Positions 11,327-21,435 of a stretch of DNA of 64,000 bases are shown in pieces (the stretch's first letter is position 1; every line of letters begins with the position of its first letter). The position numbers and the translations under genes were made by a program. Source of the DNA: Monosporascus cannonballus (lineage: Eukaryota; Ascomycota; Sordariomycetes; Xylariales); contig QJNS01000748.1 of NCBI GenBank assembly GCA_004154925.1, positions 1 through 64,000 of the forward strand, in the 5' to 3' direction. A model generated the notes under the pieces. The model made no database searches. It was given only the letters and a program-made list of their open reading frames with translations, and had not been told where the DNA came from.

Positions 11327-12261
11327 ATAGCGTCTGTGTTATTACCATCATTCATGGCCGCCAAGGAAGCGGTTGAAAAGAACGTATCCGGGAAGGCCCT
11401 AATTGTCATAGAAACCACGATGCCGTACGTGCTCCCGCCTCCTCCACGTAAGGCCCAGAACAAATCCGTATTTTCGGTTGGGCTAGCTGTGACTAGGGCC
11501 CCCGACGAAATGATAACTTCCCAAGACGGAACTCAGGTGGCGGGTCCACTACAACGCTCGAAGTTTGTAGTTGCAACATCAAAGGGTGTTTCGGGGAGTT
11601 GGGGGAGGGGTAAAGATGAGTTCTAGGCCAAGTTCTTAGGAGCAAGTTGCGGCAAGCCCTAGAAAGACAGTCTCTGCTGTCCAGGAAGGCTGCAGGGGCG
11701 AAAGAGTACGATAGTTACTTACTATTGCAAGTGCATGTGCCCCAGTTGATTTGCCCAGATAATCATGGCCACTGTTACGGATGACAAGGCGGACATTGTG
11801 TCGCTTAACAAATTGGACGGCGGCCTGGATATCGGCGACCGTTGTAGCGTCGACCGTATATGCAACGTGATATCCCAGAGTACATGGAGAGTTCGGGTCG
11901 AGGAAAGGGTTGCAACTGTTGTTGGTAAACTGATAGGACATAGGTGACGACGGAGATGACAGATGGGTAGTGGGGATGAACCAAACGTCTCGTAGTGCGC
12001 CGCAGGCCTCATCGTCATAGAGGGATGCATTGCCGGCATTGTCCAATAGGGAGCGGTGACAGGCCGCGGCAATCGGTACGGTTGCAATGAGATTCCCGCC
12101 AACAGTTCGGTTCAGGCTGTTCCAATCACTCTCACTTGGCCAGTCACGATCGCCTGGGATGGAGCGGCAATGAACCTTCTTTCCATGGTATTGCTACCAA
12201 CTGCAATCGCAACTGGAAGCACGAGGAGTGAGACAAAAGCTAAGAAACGGCGGGTAGACAT

Positions 12262-13175
12262 TTTCGCTTGTATATAGTTGCGAAGACGGTGGTAAAGGTG
12301 AAACGCCATTTTGTGTGATCAGGAAAATGTACCGCTGGCAGCTTTTCTCAGGGCCTCGGCCTCGCGAGGTGGTACCGGAAGTACACCACCGGGGTGATGG
12401 ATAATCGCCCTCAGCAACCTGGGGTAACGAAGAGGAGACGGAGTTGAGAGGTGGAAAATCGGGAGATTTGAAAGATAGATTCCTCGTCCAGGGGCTTGGT
12501 CTAGTCTTGAGGTGTATGGGTTCTAACTACCCATGTTTTGCTGCTGTGCACACTTTACGATCAGTTTATTACTCTGTCAGGTTGAACAGGAACAAACGAT
12601 ATTATAATCCCAGAAACCCCTGAACCGTAACTCGGTTACGCGACCAACATATTATACCTATGTAGCTAGGATCCTGCGGAGGCACGACGTCGCCCATACC
12701 GATCCTCGGCATATGCAATGTACGTATCGCATGTAAGGCGATTCAGGCTCTGGGGAGTGGGCGGCTAGGAAACTCTTTGTATACTGTGGACTGTCTGGAA
12801 TAAGGTTATTCTGGCGTGCTTACGTGACTTGGAGTTATGATGACTAACAGAGCTACCCCTATTCTACGACAGCTTGTCAGAAATAAGAGAAAACCGAGCA
12901 GGATAATGGATTGATTAGTATTGACGGTTTGGATATAGGGCCTGTTGTTATATCTCTTCCTAGCAGAAGCGGGGCCCAGATGAGTCCACCCCCTACGGTT
13001 TAGAAATGAGGACTTTATCATCCAGGGAGCTAGTCGCTTGCAGTTGCTACGAACCTACAAAAATTTCATCTCGAAGTCTCGTGGACTAGTTATTAATACT
13101 CCAATTCGTGGTAACCTGTTCGAGCTACTAGCTACGAGCAAAATGCGGTAATGGCATAGTGCCCGGCTTTCAAAC
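12262..13175. other. Upstream region of the oxidase pseudogene, no gene
   Basis: No supported gene. It holds the presumed dead promoter of the oxidase and the truncated repeat copy described separately. Short open frames here are interrupted and unrecognised. Confidence 0.45.
12746..12872 (+). repeat. Truncated copy of the 185-bp dispersed repeat
   Basis: This copy shares GCTCTGGGGAG, GGCTAGGAA, TATACTGTGG, GGAATAAGGTT, GATGACTAACAGAG and the terminal CTATTCTACGACAG with the copies at 13839-14027 and 11142-11326. The first ~60 bp of the unit are missing or unrecognisable. Confidence 0.65.
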
Positions 13176-13249
13176 TGTGAGATTTAAGACCTGATAGTGT
13201 CCCGCCGTAGTGTGGGGCCTCACATTTTTCGGCACTTCAGGATCTGACA
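13176..13249 (-). mobile_element. Solo LTR (74 bp) of a miniature LTR retrotransposon
   Basis: The unit starts TGTGAGATTTAAGACC on the plus strand and ends GGATCTGACA. It differs at 2 of 74 positions from the reverse complement of the 5' LTR of the element at 16196-16652. It is flanked on both sides by CAAAC (13171-13175 and 13250-13254), a perfect 5-bp TSD. In the element's own orientation it has TG...CA ends. Its core TGTGGGGCCTCACA is a near-palindrome. Confidence 0.85.
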
Positions 13250-13838
13250 CAAACGAGCCTAGCCGAGCACTGGAGAGGGAAAAGGGGGCAGAAAGATTAT
13301 CAAACATAATCAGAACCTACGAGAGTGCAGTCATGCGCCGTATTCAAAGATCGACGCAACCGTAACAGGTCTCAAATGATTCAGATCATCAAAATTTAGA
13401 ATAATAATTGGAAGTTCTGGTGTCAGCAAAACAGGGCCTGGCGCGTCACTAGATTGAGGATACCGCATTGATCAAAGCCTATTTTAAATCCTCACTATTG
13501 GTCTTCCGACGGCTGTGCTTTGGGCCTGGCCAGAGGATTGGTCACTTCTATGAGCTACAGTACGGGAGAGTTCGAAAGAAATTAAGGGGCTGAGATACCG
13601 AGGTGCTTGCGACCGGCTCATGAGTGGCAGCAGGATACGCTTCTGTCCTGTCTGCACTGCTCTCTTGCCTGCTCTCCAACGACCTAGCAGATATTCTGGA
13701 GAAAGGTACGAGTTAGGATCCGTATCAGAGGTAGACTGTATCTAGGGAACCTGCACATCATTTATGTGCGAGCTGGGCTGTCGTAGTCATCGTCCGAGAC
13801 TGGATGACCCCCCCTTGAGAGACGCCATTTTCGATCTT

Positions 13839-14027
13839 GTTATAGTCGATTTGATTGGGAGATAAGGTTGTATAAGGTGTGGAAAATGATAATTGTCCGA
13901 CTAGAGTTGAGCTCTGGGGAGCGGTGGCTAGAAAGCTCTCTATCTACTGTAGGCTCGCCGGAATAAGGTTGTTCCAGGGTGCTGGGAGCTTTTGATGACT
14001 AACAGAGATGCCCCTATTCTATGACAG
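13839..14027 (+). repeat. Full-length copy of the 185-bp dispersed repeat
   Basis: It aligns over its whole length with the minus-strand copy in the oxidase pseudogene: GAGATAAGG, GATAATTGTC, GAGCTCTGGGGAGCGGTGGC, GGAATAAGGTTGTTCC, GATGACTAACAG and the end CTATTCTATGACAG. It begins GT and ends AG, with a CTAAC about 27 bp before the end. No clean TSD is visible. Confidence 0.65.
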
Positions 14028-14046
14028 ATCTCTTGCGTTTCGGTTG

Positions 14047-14215
14047 TGTCACACTCACTGGGAAGCAGCTGCACAGCTCTTAAGGGCTATATGAACATCT
14101 AGGAAGCTAAAAGGCCGTAATCCCACTTGTCGTGTGGCGATCCGGTGATATAGCGCTTCGAAGAGGAATAAGGTTGTTCCGGATGATCCCTGGGGTTCTC
14201 AGGGGGACCTTTTTC
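14047..14215 (+). repeat. Second small repeat, copy 1 (~170 bp)
   Basis: It matches 15155-15325 at diverged but collinear blocks: TGTCACACT, GAGCAGCTGCACAGCT or a close variant, GGGCTATAT, GGAATAAGGTTGTTCCGGATGA and TCTCAGGGG. It shares the GGAATAAGGTTGTTCC block with the 185-bp repeat, so the two families may be related. Confidence 0.6.
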
Positions 14216-15154
14216 CGTCGCCGGTTGTCAAGTGAAGCGTCGTTGCTGTGCCTTCGTTTCTGATGATGCGAGTGCGTTAACAGTTCGGTGCTGGAGATAG
14301 GGTTCTCTTAGTCTTATGCCTTAGGATAAAAAGGTTCCCATTGTGTGCCTTTTCACTGTGCCGGCTGGTTATTGCGTTTATGCTAAGCAGTCATGGAACA
14401 CTGGTTCCCGGATAACCACACCTAATTAAAAGATCCTGATATCACGCACTGAAGCATTTGCAACTGAAGAAGGATATATTATGAGGCTGACCCTAAGACG
14501 CCCCAACTAGCAGTGGAAGGTACGAGGCTGTCTAAAATACTGTTAGATACAGCTGCAAAGGGAAAAGAGTGGTACCAGGTGCGGCTGAATGTAATTTCCA
14601 CAAGTGGCTGGTCTAACTAAGCCAAGGACCAGCTGTTGGTCAGCCGCTGAGCCTTAGGTTCAACAGTAATATTGACTGACCCTCAGTGCTCCTCGAGCAG
14701 GTAAATGGAATACTTGCGTTGGCGAACTGCCGCCACTCGTAATTAGCTTAAGTCCCTCTACGGTATACAACGAGACGTCCCGGTCCTTCTAAACAGGGAA
14801 TAGAAGACGTATCATCTTCAAAGGTCACGCCGTCTCTACTTAGGAAGTCGGCGAAGGGTATCTTCACTTAACTGTAGGCTCGAGGGTCTTGTGACACCTA
14901 TGGAAATTGTATTTACTTTTCTGCTGTGATGAAGATATCAAGGTTCGTCATTCTGGGCAGGGTGTACTTTAACATTGATCCGAGTCCCGAAAGATAGGAG
15001 AATATCTGCGACATCGATAGATGCTGTTCAGTACCGGAGACTCTCACTTCACACTGCTATTTAAGCATTATGCCACAAGTAACACTTATTTGAAGCCTAG
15101 CAGAGACCTTAAGGGAAATTGTTAGGTAATCCATACGGGGTCGGGAATGTTTAT

Positions 15155-15325
15155 TGTCACACTTACTAGGGAGCAGCTGCACAGCTTCTGAGGGCTATAT
15201 TGATATCCAGGAAGGTAAAGAACGCTGATTCCGCTTGGTGCCGGCCATCCACTGATATATAGGGCTTCGGAACGGAATAAGGTTGTTCCGGATGAGCTCT
15301 GAAGCTCTCAGGGGCCCCTTTTCAG
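15155..15325 (+). repeat. Second small repeat, copy 2 (~170 bp)
   Basis: This is the partner of the copy at 14047-14215, in the same orientation about 1.1 kb downstream. Divergence is spread over the unit and not limited to C-to-T changes. No coding capacity is seen. Confidence 0.6.
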
Positions 15326-15877
15326 TGACATTTATAAATGCTAGGGCAGAAGACCTTGTGCTTGGGCGGATACAAGAACCAATACACTCTTTGAATGACT
15401 ATACGCTAGTATCATATATGTCCTTGACCAACACGGAATTGGCAAGGAATTCATTTGGCCCTTCCCTCAAGAGCATATAAAGAATGGTAGCCCATCCTCA
15501 AGCAGGTATTTGTGTTGGCCTGGATGAAAACTCTTAGTATCCTCATCTAGATACACCAGTTCGCGAACCTTGCCATTTGGCGCCGTGGTTATTAACTTGA
15601 AACCATGTTCTAGTTAGATATACTAAAGCACCCATTACGACCTGCAGCGTGCCGGCATAGAATTGGAAACATGACTCCCGCCGAACGACCCAGCACCGAT
15701 TAAGTAACTAATACCAGTACGTTGAAGCATTTGACCACGCAGTCCTACCTGTGCGGTTGCCGTCTACGAGCCTCGCGTAGAGACGACCTCTCCCTTGGAA
15801 TGAACAGTTGTTGGGAGCCGGCTGCCGTCTACTCGACATCCCAACTTGTCGGAATGCAACCATAAATAGCTAAATAA

Positions 15878-15901
15878 GCTCGAACCAGCAACGGTTCGAG
15901 C
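15878..15901. repeat. Perfect hairpin, 9-bp stem and 6-nt loop
   Basis: GCTCGAACC and GGTTCGAGC are perfect reverse complements around AGCAAC. There is no U tract and no adjacent gene to suggest a terminator. GGTTCGA recalls a tRNA B box, but no tRNA can be folded around it. Confidence 0.5.
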
Positions 15902-16195
15902 GCCCACCTTTTGGGGTCTGACACAACTTAGAGTTGCCTCTTCGGCATGTCCGATCGTCAGGCTAGGTAATATCTTGATGCGAATGATAACCTCTTCCCT
16001 CAAAGGCACTGATCCGATGGCGCCGACTAGCCCTGGGGACCTCGACCGACTAGAAGGAAACATTGGTTGCCATCGTGAGGATATAACGTTGTAGCTGCCT
16101 GTCAGACGGATGCTCCGAAGTTGTAGTCCATCAGAGAGGAATATACCATGATCGCAACGCGACCACCCTGAATACGGACAACAACGTCAGCTTCC

Positions 16196-16652
16196 TGTCA
16201 GATCCTGAAGTGCCGAAAAATGTGAAGCCTCACACTACGGCGGGACACTATCAGGTCTTAAATCTCACACACCCTCCCAGCTAAAAGATATTTGAAACTA
16301 AAAATACTCTGTACTGCCGAAATATGCCGATACGCGCCGATAATTATCCGTAACCTAATAAATATTTATAAAATTTTTTAATAAACGGCGGTAAATTTTA
16401 TATTATTACGATAATTAAAAAATAAGTTATACGTTAATCGAATTCGAAATCGAACGCCTTATTACCAGTATTAATCTAATTTTAGGATCTGGCGAAAAAT
16501 TAAAAGGGTTAAAATATATATTACGTCTTGGCATACCGAAATATAAATTTAACCACTACGTTACGAGGGCTTATAGCTGTCAAATCCTAAAGTGCCGAAA
16601 AAATGTGAGGCCTCACATTACGGCGGGACACTATCAGGTCTTAAATATCACA
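16196..16652 (+). mobile_element. TRIM-like miniature LTR retrotransposon (457 bp)
   Basis: Two direct repeats of 74 and 75 bp (16196-16269 and 16578-16652) begin TGT and end ACA, and they flank 308 bp of AT-rich, non-coding DNA. The whole is bounded by CTTCC on both sides (16191-16195 and 16653-16657), a 5-bp TSD as expected for integrase-driven insertion. A solo LTR of the same family with its own TSD lies at 13176-13249. There is no room for gag or pol, so mobilisation must be in trans. No convincing primer-binding site or polypurine tract was seen, possibly because of RIP in the interior. Confidence 0.85.
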
Positions 16653-16657
16653 CTTCC

Positions 16658-18192
16658 GTAAACATTGAAACGTCAGCGTTGAACAGTGCACGGTCACCTC
16701 ATCATTGAGCGGCTCCCATATATTTGTGGCATATGCAGGGTAATCCTAAGGCTGCATGCAGACCGAGGCACTCAGGCCTATACGGACTCTGATACTCAGA
16801 AACTATTAACAACATAATATTTCGGAATGCATGTAATCCGGCGACAGTGAACATAGAGGCGAGTCGATTCCAGCACGCGATAGACTACAGCCAGAGGCGG
16901 AAGAGTCTACCCGTCCCTGTCCCTGTCCTTACCTCATCCCGTATTCCTATTGTGTGATCGGCTAGCTTAAGCGGAAGGTGGGGGTGCTCACGTGGAAGGA
17001 GTGGGAGCGAGTGGGTTAAAGGAACGTGGAGGATCTCCCAATCACTTCTACTATAAGTTAGTGCAATCCGTATTGCTAAAATCATTCAATATGTTGGTAT
17101 GGATTCACCGTCGAAGTGGCTCAGCACCAGTGCTAGCGTGCCACTGGTAAAGTACCAGAGTATGCAGCCGTCTACTGTAGAAGTCTGCGTACATATGTAT
17201 GTATGCTGTAAGACGGCAGATGGGAGGAGCTGGCTTGGCGTATGTGCGTGTGTGTGGGGGACACCGAGCAAATGAAAGACATTATAGTCGCCTACTGTAT
17301 ACGCAGGCTTAATCCGGGTTGCCGCTGGTCGTATTCCCGTAAGCTTACTTGACTTCTATATCGGCGATGTGATATGCGCTCCCTATTATATCACGCCTAA
17401 AGTAAGGGGATTGATAAATGAAGCCGGTTCCGAACTCAGCATCTGACGTATACGTACCTGCGAAGGGGACAAGGGTATGCCGGAGCTGGGTTAGAGCCGG
17501 CATGGGCTGACGCCTTGCTCACGCTCTAAGCGGACCCCAACCCGTAGGCCACAATCAGCCGGTGTATCAGCTGTGCCGCTAACTTTAAAATATGCCGCTG
17601 CAGAGATCGCCCCGCAGTCGATAGACATTGGAAATTTCCACAAGGGGAAATCATTGTAACCCCCATCGTTACACACGACTCTTATAATAAACTATCGCAG
17701 CAGCTTGCCTTGTCGCATCAAGTATTGTTTCTAATCTCAGAAATTGCTGCCGTACAACCCCCTGCCGGCTCTCATTAATACAGTTTTTATATCCCACTCA
17801 AGCTTTTGGGGGGCAAGGGGCAAATCGATATGAATACGTCGTCATCGTGGACATGTTCCTGGATTCCGGTACTCAATCTCTTCCTAACCCCGTTCTGCCT
17901 CAATGGACGAGGAAGGGGGCGATTGTTAGCCGACTGATCGAGACCCTGTTTCATCACGTCCACATACTGAGTAGCTGAACGATTGCTGCTAATTTCACCC
18001 GGGCAATATCTCAAGTCTAGGTCCATACGTCCACTTGCATCATTGATTTCTGTTTTTGCTCTCCGCCAATCGGTTCTTTCGCTCGTTTCTGTATAATTCC
18101 AGTCTCTCTCATTTCCATAGACCTTTCAGGCTTACGAATCGGGCCGCGGATCTTATTAGTACCTTTACTTTATGTTCTGGAGATCGTCGGAG
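16658..18192. other. Intergenic region upstream of lipoxygenase
   Basis: No supported gene in 1.5 kb. The lipoxygenase promoter should lie in the right part. A CCAAT-like CCGCCAATCGG occurs at about 18063 and a weak TATAATT at about 18090, roughly 100 bp before the ATG. Their function is unproven. A 79-codon minus-strand frame at 17787-18026 is unrecognised. Confidence 0.4.
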
Positions 18193-20225
18193 ATGCTCGC
18201 CCTCGTCTCAGGATTGCTATGCGCCGGGGTCGCGGTGGAGGCCGCCGCAATTCCCGGCACCAGGTCCCTTGATTCAAGACAAACAGCGACACTCTTTAGC
18301 CTACCTCAGTTTGCCACCGACGGCTCGGCACGGACGGCAGAGATCGCGATGAAGCAGGACGGCTGGCAGTACGGCCCTTCGATCGCGGGAGATACGGCCT
18401 TTTACCCCATCGGTGTCTTAGGCGATATTGCGACGGGAGCGGACGTCACAGCCGCCTTTGCCTTCCGTAAGTGATTGCCTTGCGACCGAACGCCATGGCC
18501 TAGAGACCGTGGGGAGACGCCTAGGCCGATGACACCGCGTGGATAGTCGCCATCTGACACGGATTAATAGAAGATAAACATTACGCCAACGTCCTGAAAG
18601 ATTCCGCCGAGGTGGAAGCTGCGCTGAAAGAGGTATTCGATCTTGGTAGCTGCCTGCTCGGCGCAGATTGCTCATAATGCGTACAGTCCGGAGGCGTGAA
18701 AACTCTCGACGACTTCTCCAAGTATTACGAGGGGCACTGGAAGCTTACGGTCCCGGAGGGCCCGTACGACGGCATGCTCGCCAACTATAAGGATGACCTC
18801 CTGTTTTCGATGGAGCGCTTGTCGGTGGCCCCTTTCCGTGTTTTCCGGGTAGGCAGGGAAGCCAGCCTGCCGTTCGCCGTGGAGAACGCCGCGTCCATCT
18901 CCGGGCTCTCCCTCGAGGATCTCCACTCGCAAGGCCGGCTCTTCCTTGTTGACCACTCCGATCAAAAGGACCTGCCGAGAAGCTCCGTCTATAAATACGG
19001 AGGAGCTGCCCAGGCGTACTTCTTCATCCATCCCGTATCAAACGATTTCCTCCCCCTCGCCATCAAGCCCAATAATGACGGATCTGACCTCGTCTTTACC
19101 CCCGAAGACGACGAGAACGAGTGGTTGCTCGCCAAGATGATCTTCAATCTGAACGACATTTGGTTCACCCAGTGGTACCACCTGGCGGCCACCCACGTGA
19201 CGTCCGAGATCGTTTATTTGTCCGCCGTCCGCTCTTTCAGCGAGCAGCATCCTCTGATGCCTATCCTTCACCGGCGTAAGCACATTCGATTCCCTTCATA
19301 CGACCCCATCCCGCGACAGGCAGCCAACCGCTAACCAACCCCAGTGAGCAAATGGACATGGGCCATGCGTCCTCTTGCCCTTAACAGGCTCATCTTGAAA
19401 GGCGGGCCTGTCGACCAGCTCTTCCCGTGGGCTGGGAGCATTGCCGGGGAATACACGGACGGGCTGTACAACTCGGGCGAGGCGAGCGCGTTCCAGGCGA
19501 ACTACATGAAGACGAACCTCGAACGGCGGGGGCTGATCAACAGCGAGTTCGGCCCCCCGCTGAAATCGTTCCCCTTCTATGAGGACGCGTCGGTCGTGGT
19601 CGACGCCATCCGGGACTTCTTCGAGGCGTTCGTGGACTCCTACTACCAGGAACCGGGCGCGGTGGCGCGCGACGCGGAACTGCAGGCGTGGCTGGACGAG
19701 GCAAACGGCGCGGCGGGGGTGCGGGACTTCCCGACCTCGCCGATCGCGGAGCCCGCACGCGTCGTCGACATCCTCACGCACTTCGCGTATCTCGTGGCGG
19801 TGCAGCACGGCGTGCTCAATACCAACAGCCCCGTGGCCTCGACGGCATCGCTGCCACTGCACCCGCTCGCCTTCTACCGGCCCCTGCCGACACGCAAGGG
19901 CGCCGTCACCTCCGGCGAGGACCTTGTCACCTACCTGCCGCCGCCCAAGGCCGCCATCGGCCAGATCGCGCTGCTCGCCGCTTTCAACCGCCCCATGTTC
20001 GCCGGCAGCAACGAGACCATCTCCCACATGTTCGACAACGCTGACGCCCTCGGTCGCATGAACCCGTCTACGCGCGACGCCGAGGCAAAATTCCGCGCCT
20101 CCATGGACGAGTTCAGTGCCATCGTTGCCGCTAGGAAGTTCGACGCCGACGGCCTGTCCCAGGGCATGCCATTTATCTGGACCGCGCTGGATCCCCACCG
20201 TGCTTCGTACTGGCTTACTATTTGA
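18193..20225 (+). CDS. Secreted fungal lipoxygenase (Mn-lipoxygenase-like)
   Basis: Lipoxygenases oxygenate polyunsaturated fatty acids such as linoleate to hydroperoxides; this one is predicted to be exported. Exons are 18193-18466, 18571-18632, 18687-19275 and 19345-20225. Introns are 104, 54, 69 bp; the first and third open with GTAAGT or GTAAGC and the second with GTATTC. The product is 601 aa, the size of fungal secreted lipoxygenases. Residues 1-19 (MLALVSGLLCAGVAVEAAA) form a signal peptide. GGVKTLDDF, GRLFLVDHSDQ and FLPLAIK are family motifs. The metal ligands are visible: His277 and His282 (WYHLAATH), His463 and Asn467 (QHGVLN), and the C-terminal Ile601. Characterised Mn-lipoxygenases usually end in Val, so the metal is open. 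An alternative Met at 18172 would lengthen the N-terminus by seven residues. The stop lies only 258 bp from RIP-altered transposon DNA, yet the gene is intact and GC-rich. Confidence 0.93.
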
Positions 20226-20483
20226 GTTTAAAACGAGTTTTGGAATAGAGCGGTGGGTGAGATACAGTACCACAGGATACCCCACCTCTGCACCCGAGAA
20301 GGCAAAATCTCCGGCCCATACGGAAACTCTTATATCTTTACTAATGACTTTACGAATTTCGATGTACACTAATAGATCAATTGGATCCGTACGCACTCAT
20401 CAATCCACCCCCTATATTAACCTTATAACTTCAATAATACATGTCTTTATCAAAACGCATCTAATTAAGAATTTATATATATC
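20226..20483. other. 3' flank of lipoxygenase and composition boundary
   Basis: GC content falls steadily through this segment, and from about 20,450 the sequence is strongly AT-rich. It presumably holds the lipoxygenase 3' UTR. No gene is seen. Confidence 0.5.
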
Positions 20484-20841
20484 TGTGACGGCTAGGCGGT
20501 TTAACCAACTATTAAACCTAAGTTGTACGAGTTTATATTGGCAAAAGTATTATAGGATTCTAGCAATAAATACGATAACTAGTTACGTTCTGTAATACTA
20601 AAGGCGTTTTGAGTAACGAAATTATATTATAAATTATTATTATCTAAATTATTAAAATAACGAACGTATATATAATACTTTTATTAATTAATTACGATTA
20701 TATTATTTATAATAATTATAATCTTTAATAATTATAGCTATTTTTTTAATAATTACGAACGTATTAATAATTATTGATTACGTAATTTATAAAGTAAGTC
20801 GTATTATTCTTATTATTATGATTATTTCTGTAAGCTTAGGC
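20484..20841 (-). mobile_element. LTR fragment related to family 1, minus strand
   Basis: The segment from TGTGACGGCTAGG onward matches the reverse complement of the 3' end of the family-1 LTR (31488-31886) over about 220 bp. Shared blocks include TTTAACCAACTATTAAACCT, GGCGTTTTG, TAACGAA and AATAACGAACGTA. Further right the similarity is lost. The family-2 copy beginning at 20842 interrupts this older sequence, which resumes at 34735. It may be a solo LTR or the 3' LTR of an older minus-strand element. Confidence 0.65.
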
Positions 20842-21047
20842 TGTAAGATAATAGATAGCTATAGACTAGAGTGAGGTGATCTCCGACTAGTTATAGAGTA
20901 TATTCTAAAAAGTAAGTATATTAGGTTATTTCTATCTGGTATTTTCTAATAGTTGCCAGATAGTAGGTTTATATTAACAAGTATATCGGCAGTTAATCGG
21001 TAATTAATCGGTTATTAATTTTGCCTTATAAAGGTTATATTTTTATA
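20842..21047 (-). repeat. 3' LTR of family 2 copy C
   Basis: 206 bp, plus-strand start TGTAAGATAATAG, the reverse complement of the family-2 LTR end CTTACA. It aligns with the five other family-2 LTRs, differing mainly by transitions. Confidence 0.9.
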
Positions 21048-21435
21048 AATATTTCTTTTTTTAGCTGTTAATTTTTAATAATAATATTATTATTTTAGTA
21101 TAACATATTTTCAAATTTGGTTACGTAAGTTTGTCGATGATTTTCTGTTTTTAAATACGTAAGTTATGTTATATTATAAGTAATTGTCGTAATAATTAAA
21201 ACGTATTATATTAGATAATTAATTACATTTCGTCTAATATTTTATTTTAATTCGTTTTTGAACCCCGTTTTGTTTATATTTTTTCTTTTTTTTCCGAGTT
21301 TTTATTTTTATATCGTTTTTTTCGTTCGTTTTGCGTATAATTTCTGTGTTATTTTCGTTTATAATATCTCTTTTTTATGAATAAGTTAATAAAAAATAAT
21401 ATTTTAATATTAATATTAATTAAGATTTTTTAACG

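Larger units (their letters stand above)
10137..12261 (-). pseudogene. Berberine-bridge-enzyme-like FAD-dependent oxidase, disrupted
   Basis: This is a relic of a secreted FAD-binding-4/BBE oxidase. Reading on the minus strand, a signal peptide (MSTRRFLAFVSLLVLPVA, 12261) is followed by a frame shift of one base. The frame then runs through CRSIPGDRDWPS, NRTVGGNLIATVP and RLVIRNSGHDYLGKSTGAHA, which carries the expected flavin-linking His. Next comes a GTAAGT splice-like site. Between 11,740 and 11,560 about 50 residues are missing, including the usual Cys-containing PTVG-type segment, and in-frame stops occur. The frame resumes with LVTASPTENTDLFWALRGGG, is broken by a 185-bp repeat (11142-11326), continues FFQSLPSLVDAG..., is broken again by a 221-bp insertion (10328-10548), and ends with NEADFQAPDFQ and YDPDEIFYAKTAVGSDRW. 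Removing each insertion with one TSD copy restores the frame exactly. It is clearly non-functional now. Confidence 0.9.
13250..16190. other. Gene-poor region with dispersed small repeats
   Basis: No supported gene in about 2.9 kb. Open frames such as 15283-15480 and 15764-16063 lack recognisable domains. The segment carries three of the small repeats listed separately and otherwise looks like decayed intergenic DNA. Confidence 0.45.

Noticed and set aside
15860..15915. tRNA gene around GGTTCGAGC
   Set aside because: The B-box-like string is one arm of a simple hairpin; no acceptor, D or anticodon arms can be placed.
15764..16063. 99-codon minus-strand frame
   Set aside because: No domain, and it lies in a repeat-rich decayed region; not supported as a gene.
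13176..16269. A 3.1-kb DNA transposon with 74-bp terminal inverted repeats
   Set aside because: The two inverted copies each have their own context: the left one is flanked by CAAAC on both sides, and the right one is the 5' LTR of a 457-bp element flanked by CTTCC. They are independent insertions.
17787..18026. 79-codon minus-strand frame upstream of lipoxygenase
   Set aside because: It has no recognisable domain or splice partners. Its position in the lipoxygenase promoter and the lack of homology evidence leave it unsupported.
19296..20396. Long minus-strand open frame opposite the lipoxygenase last exon
   Set aside because: Shadow frame produced by GC-rich third positions; the plus strand has the lipoxygenase ligands.
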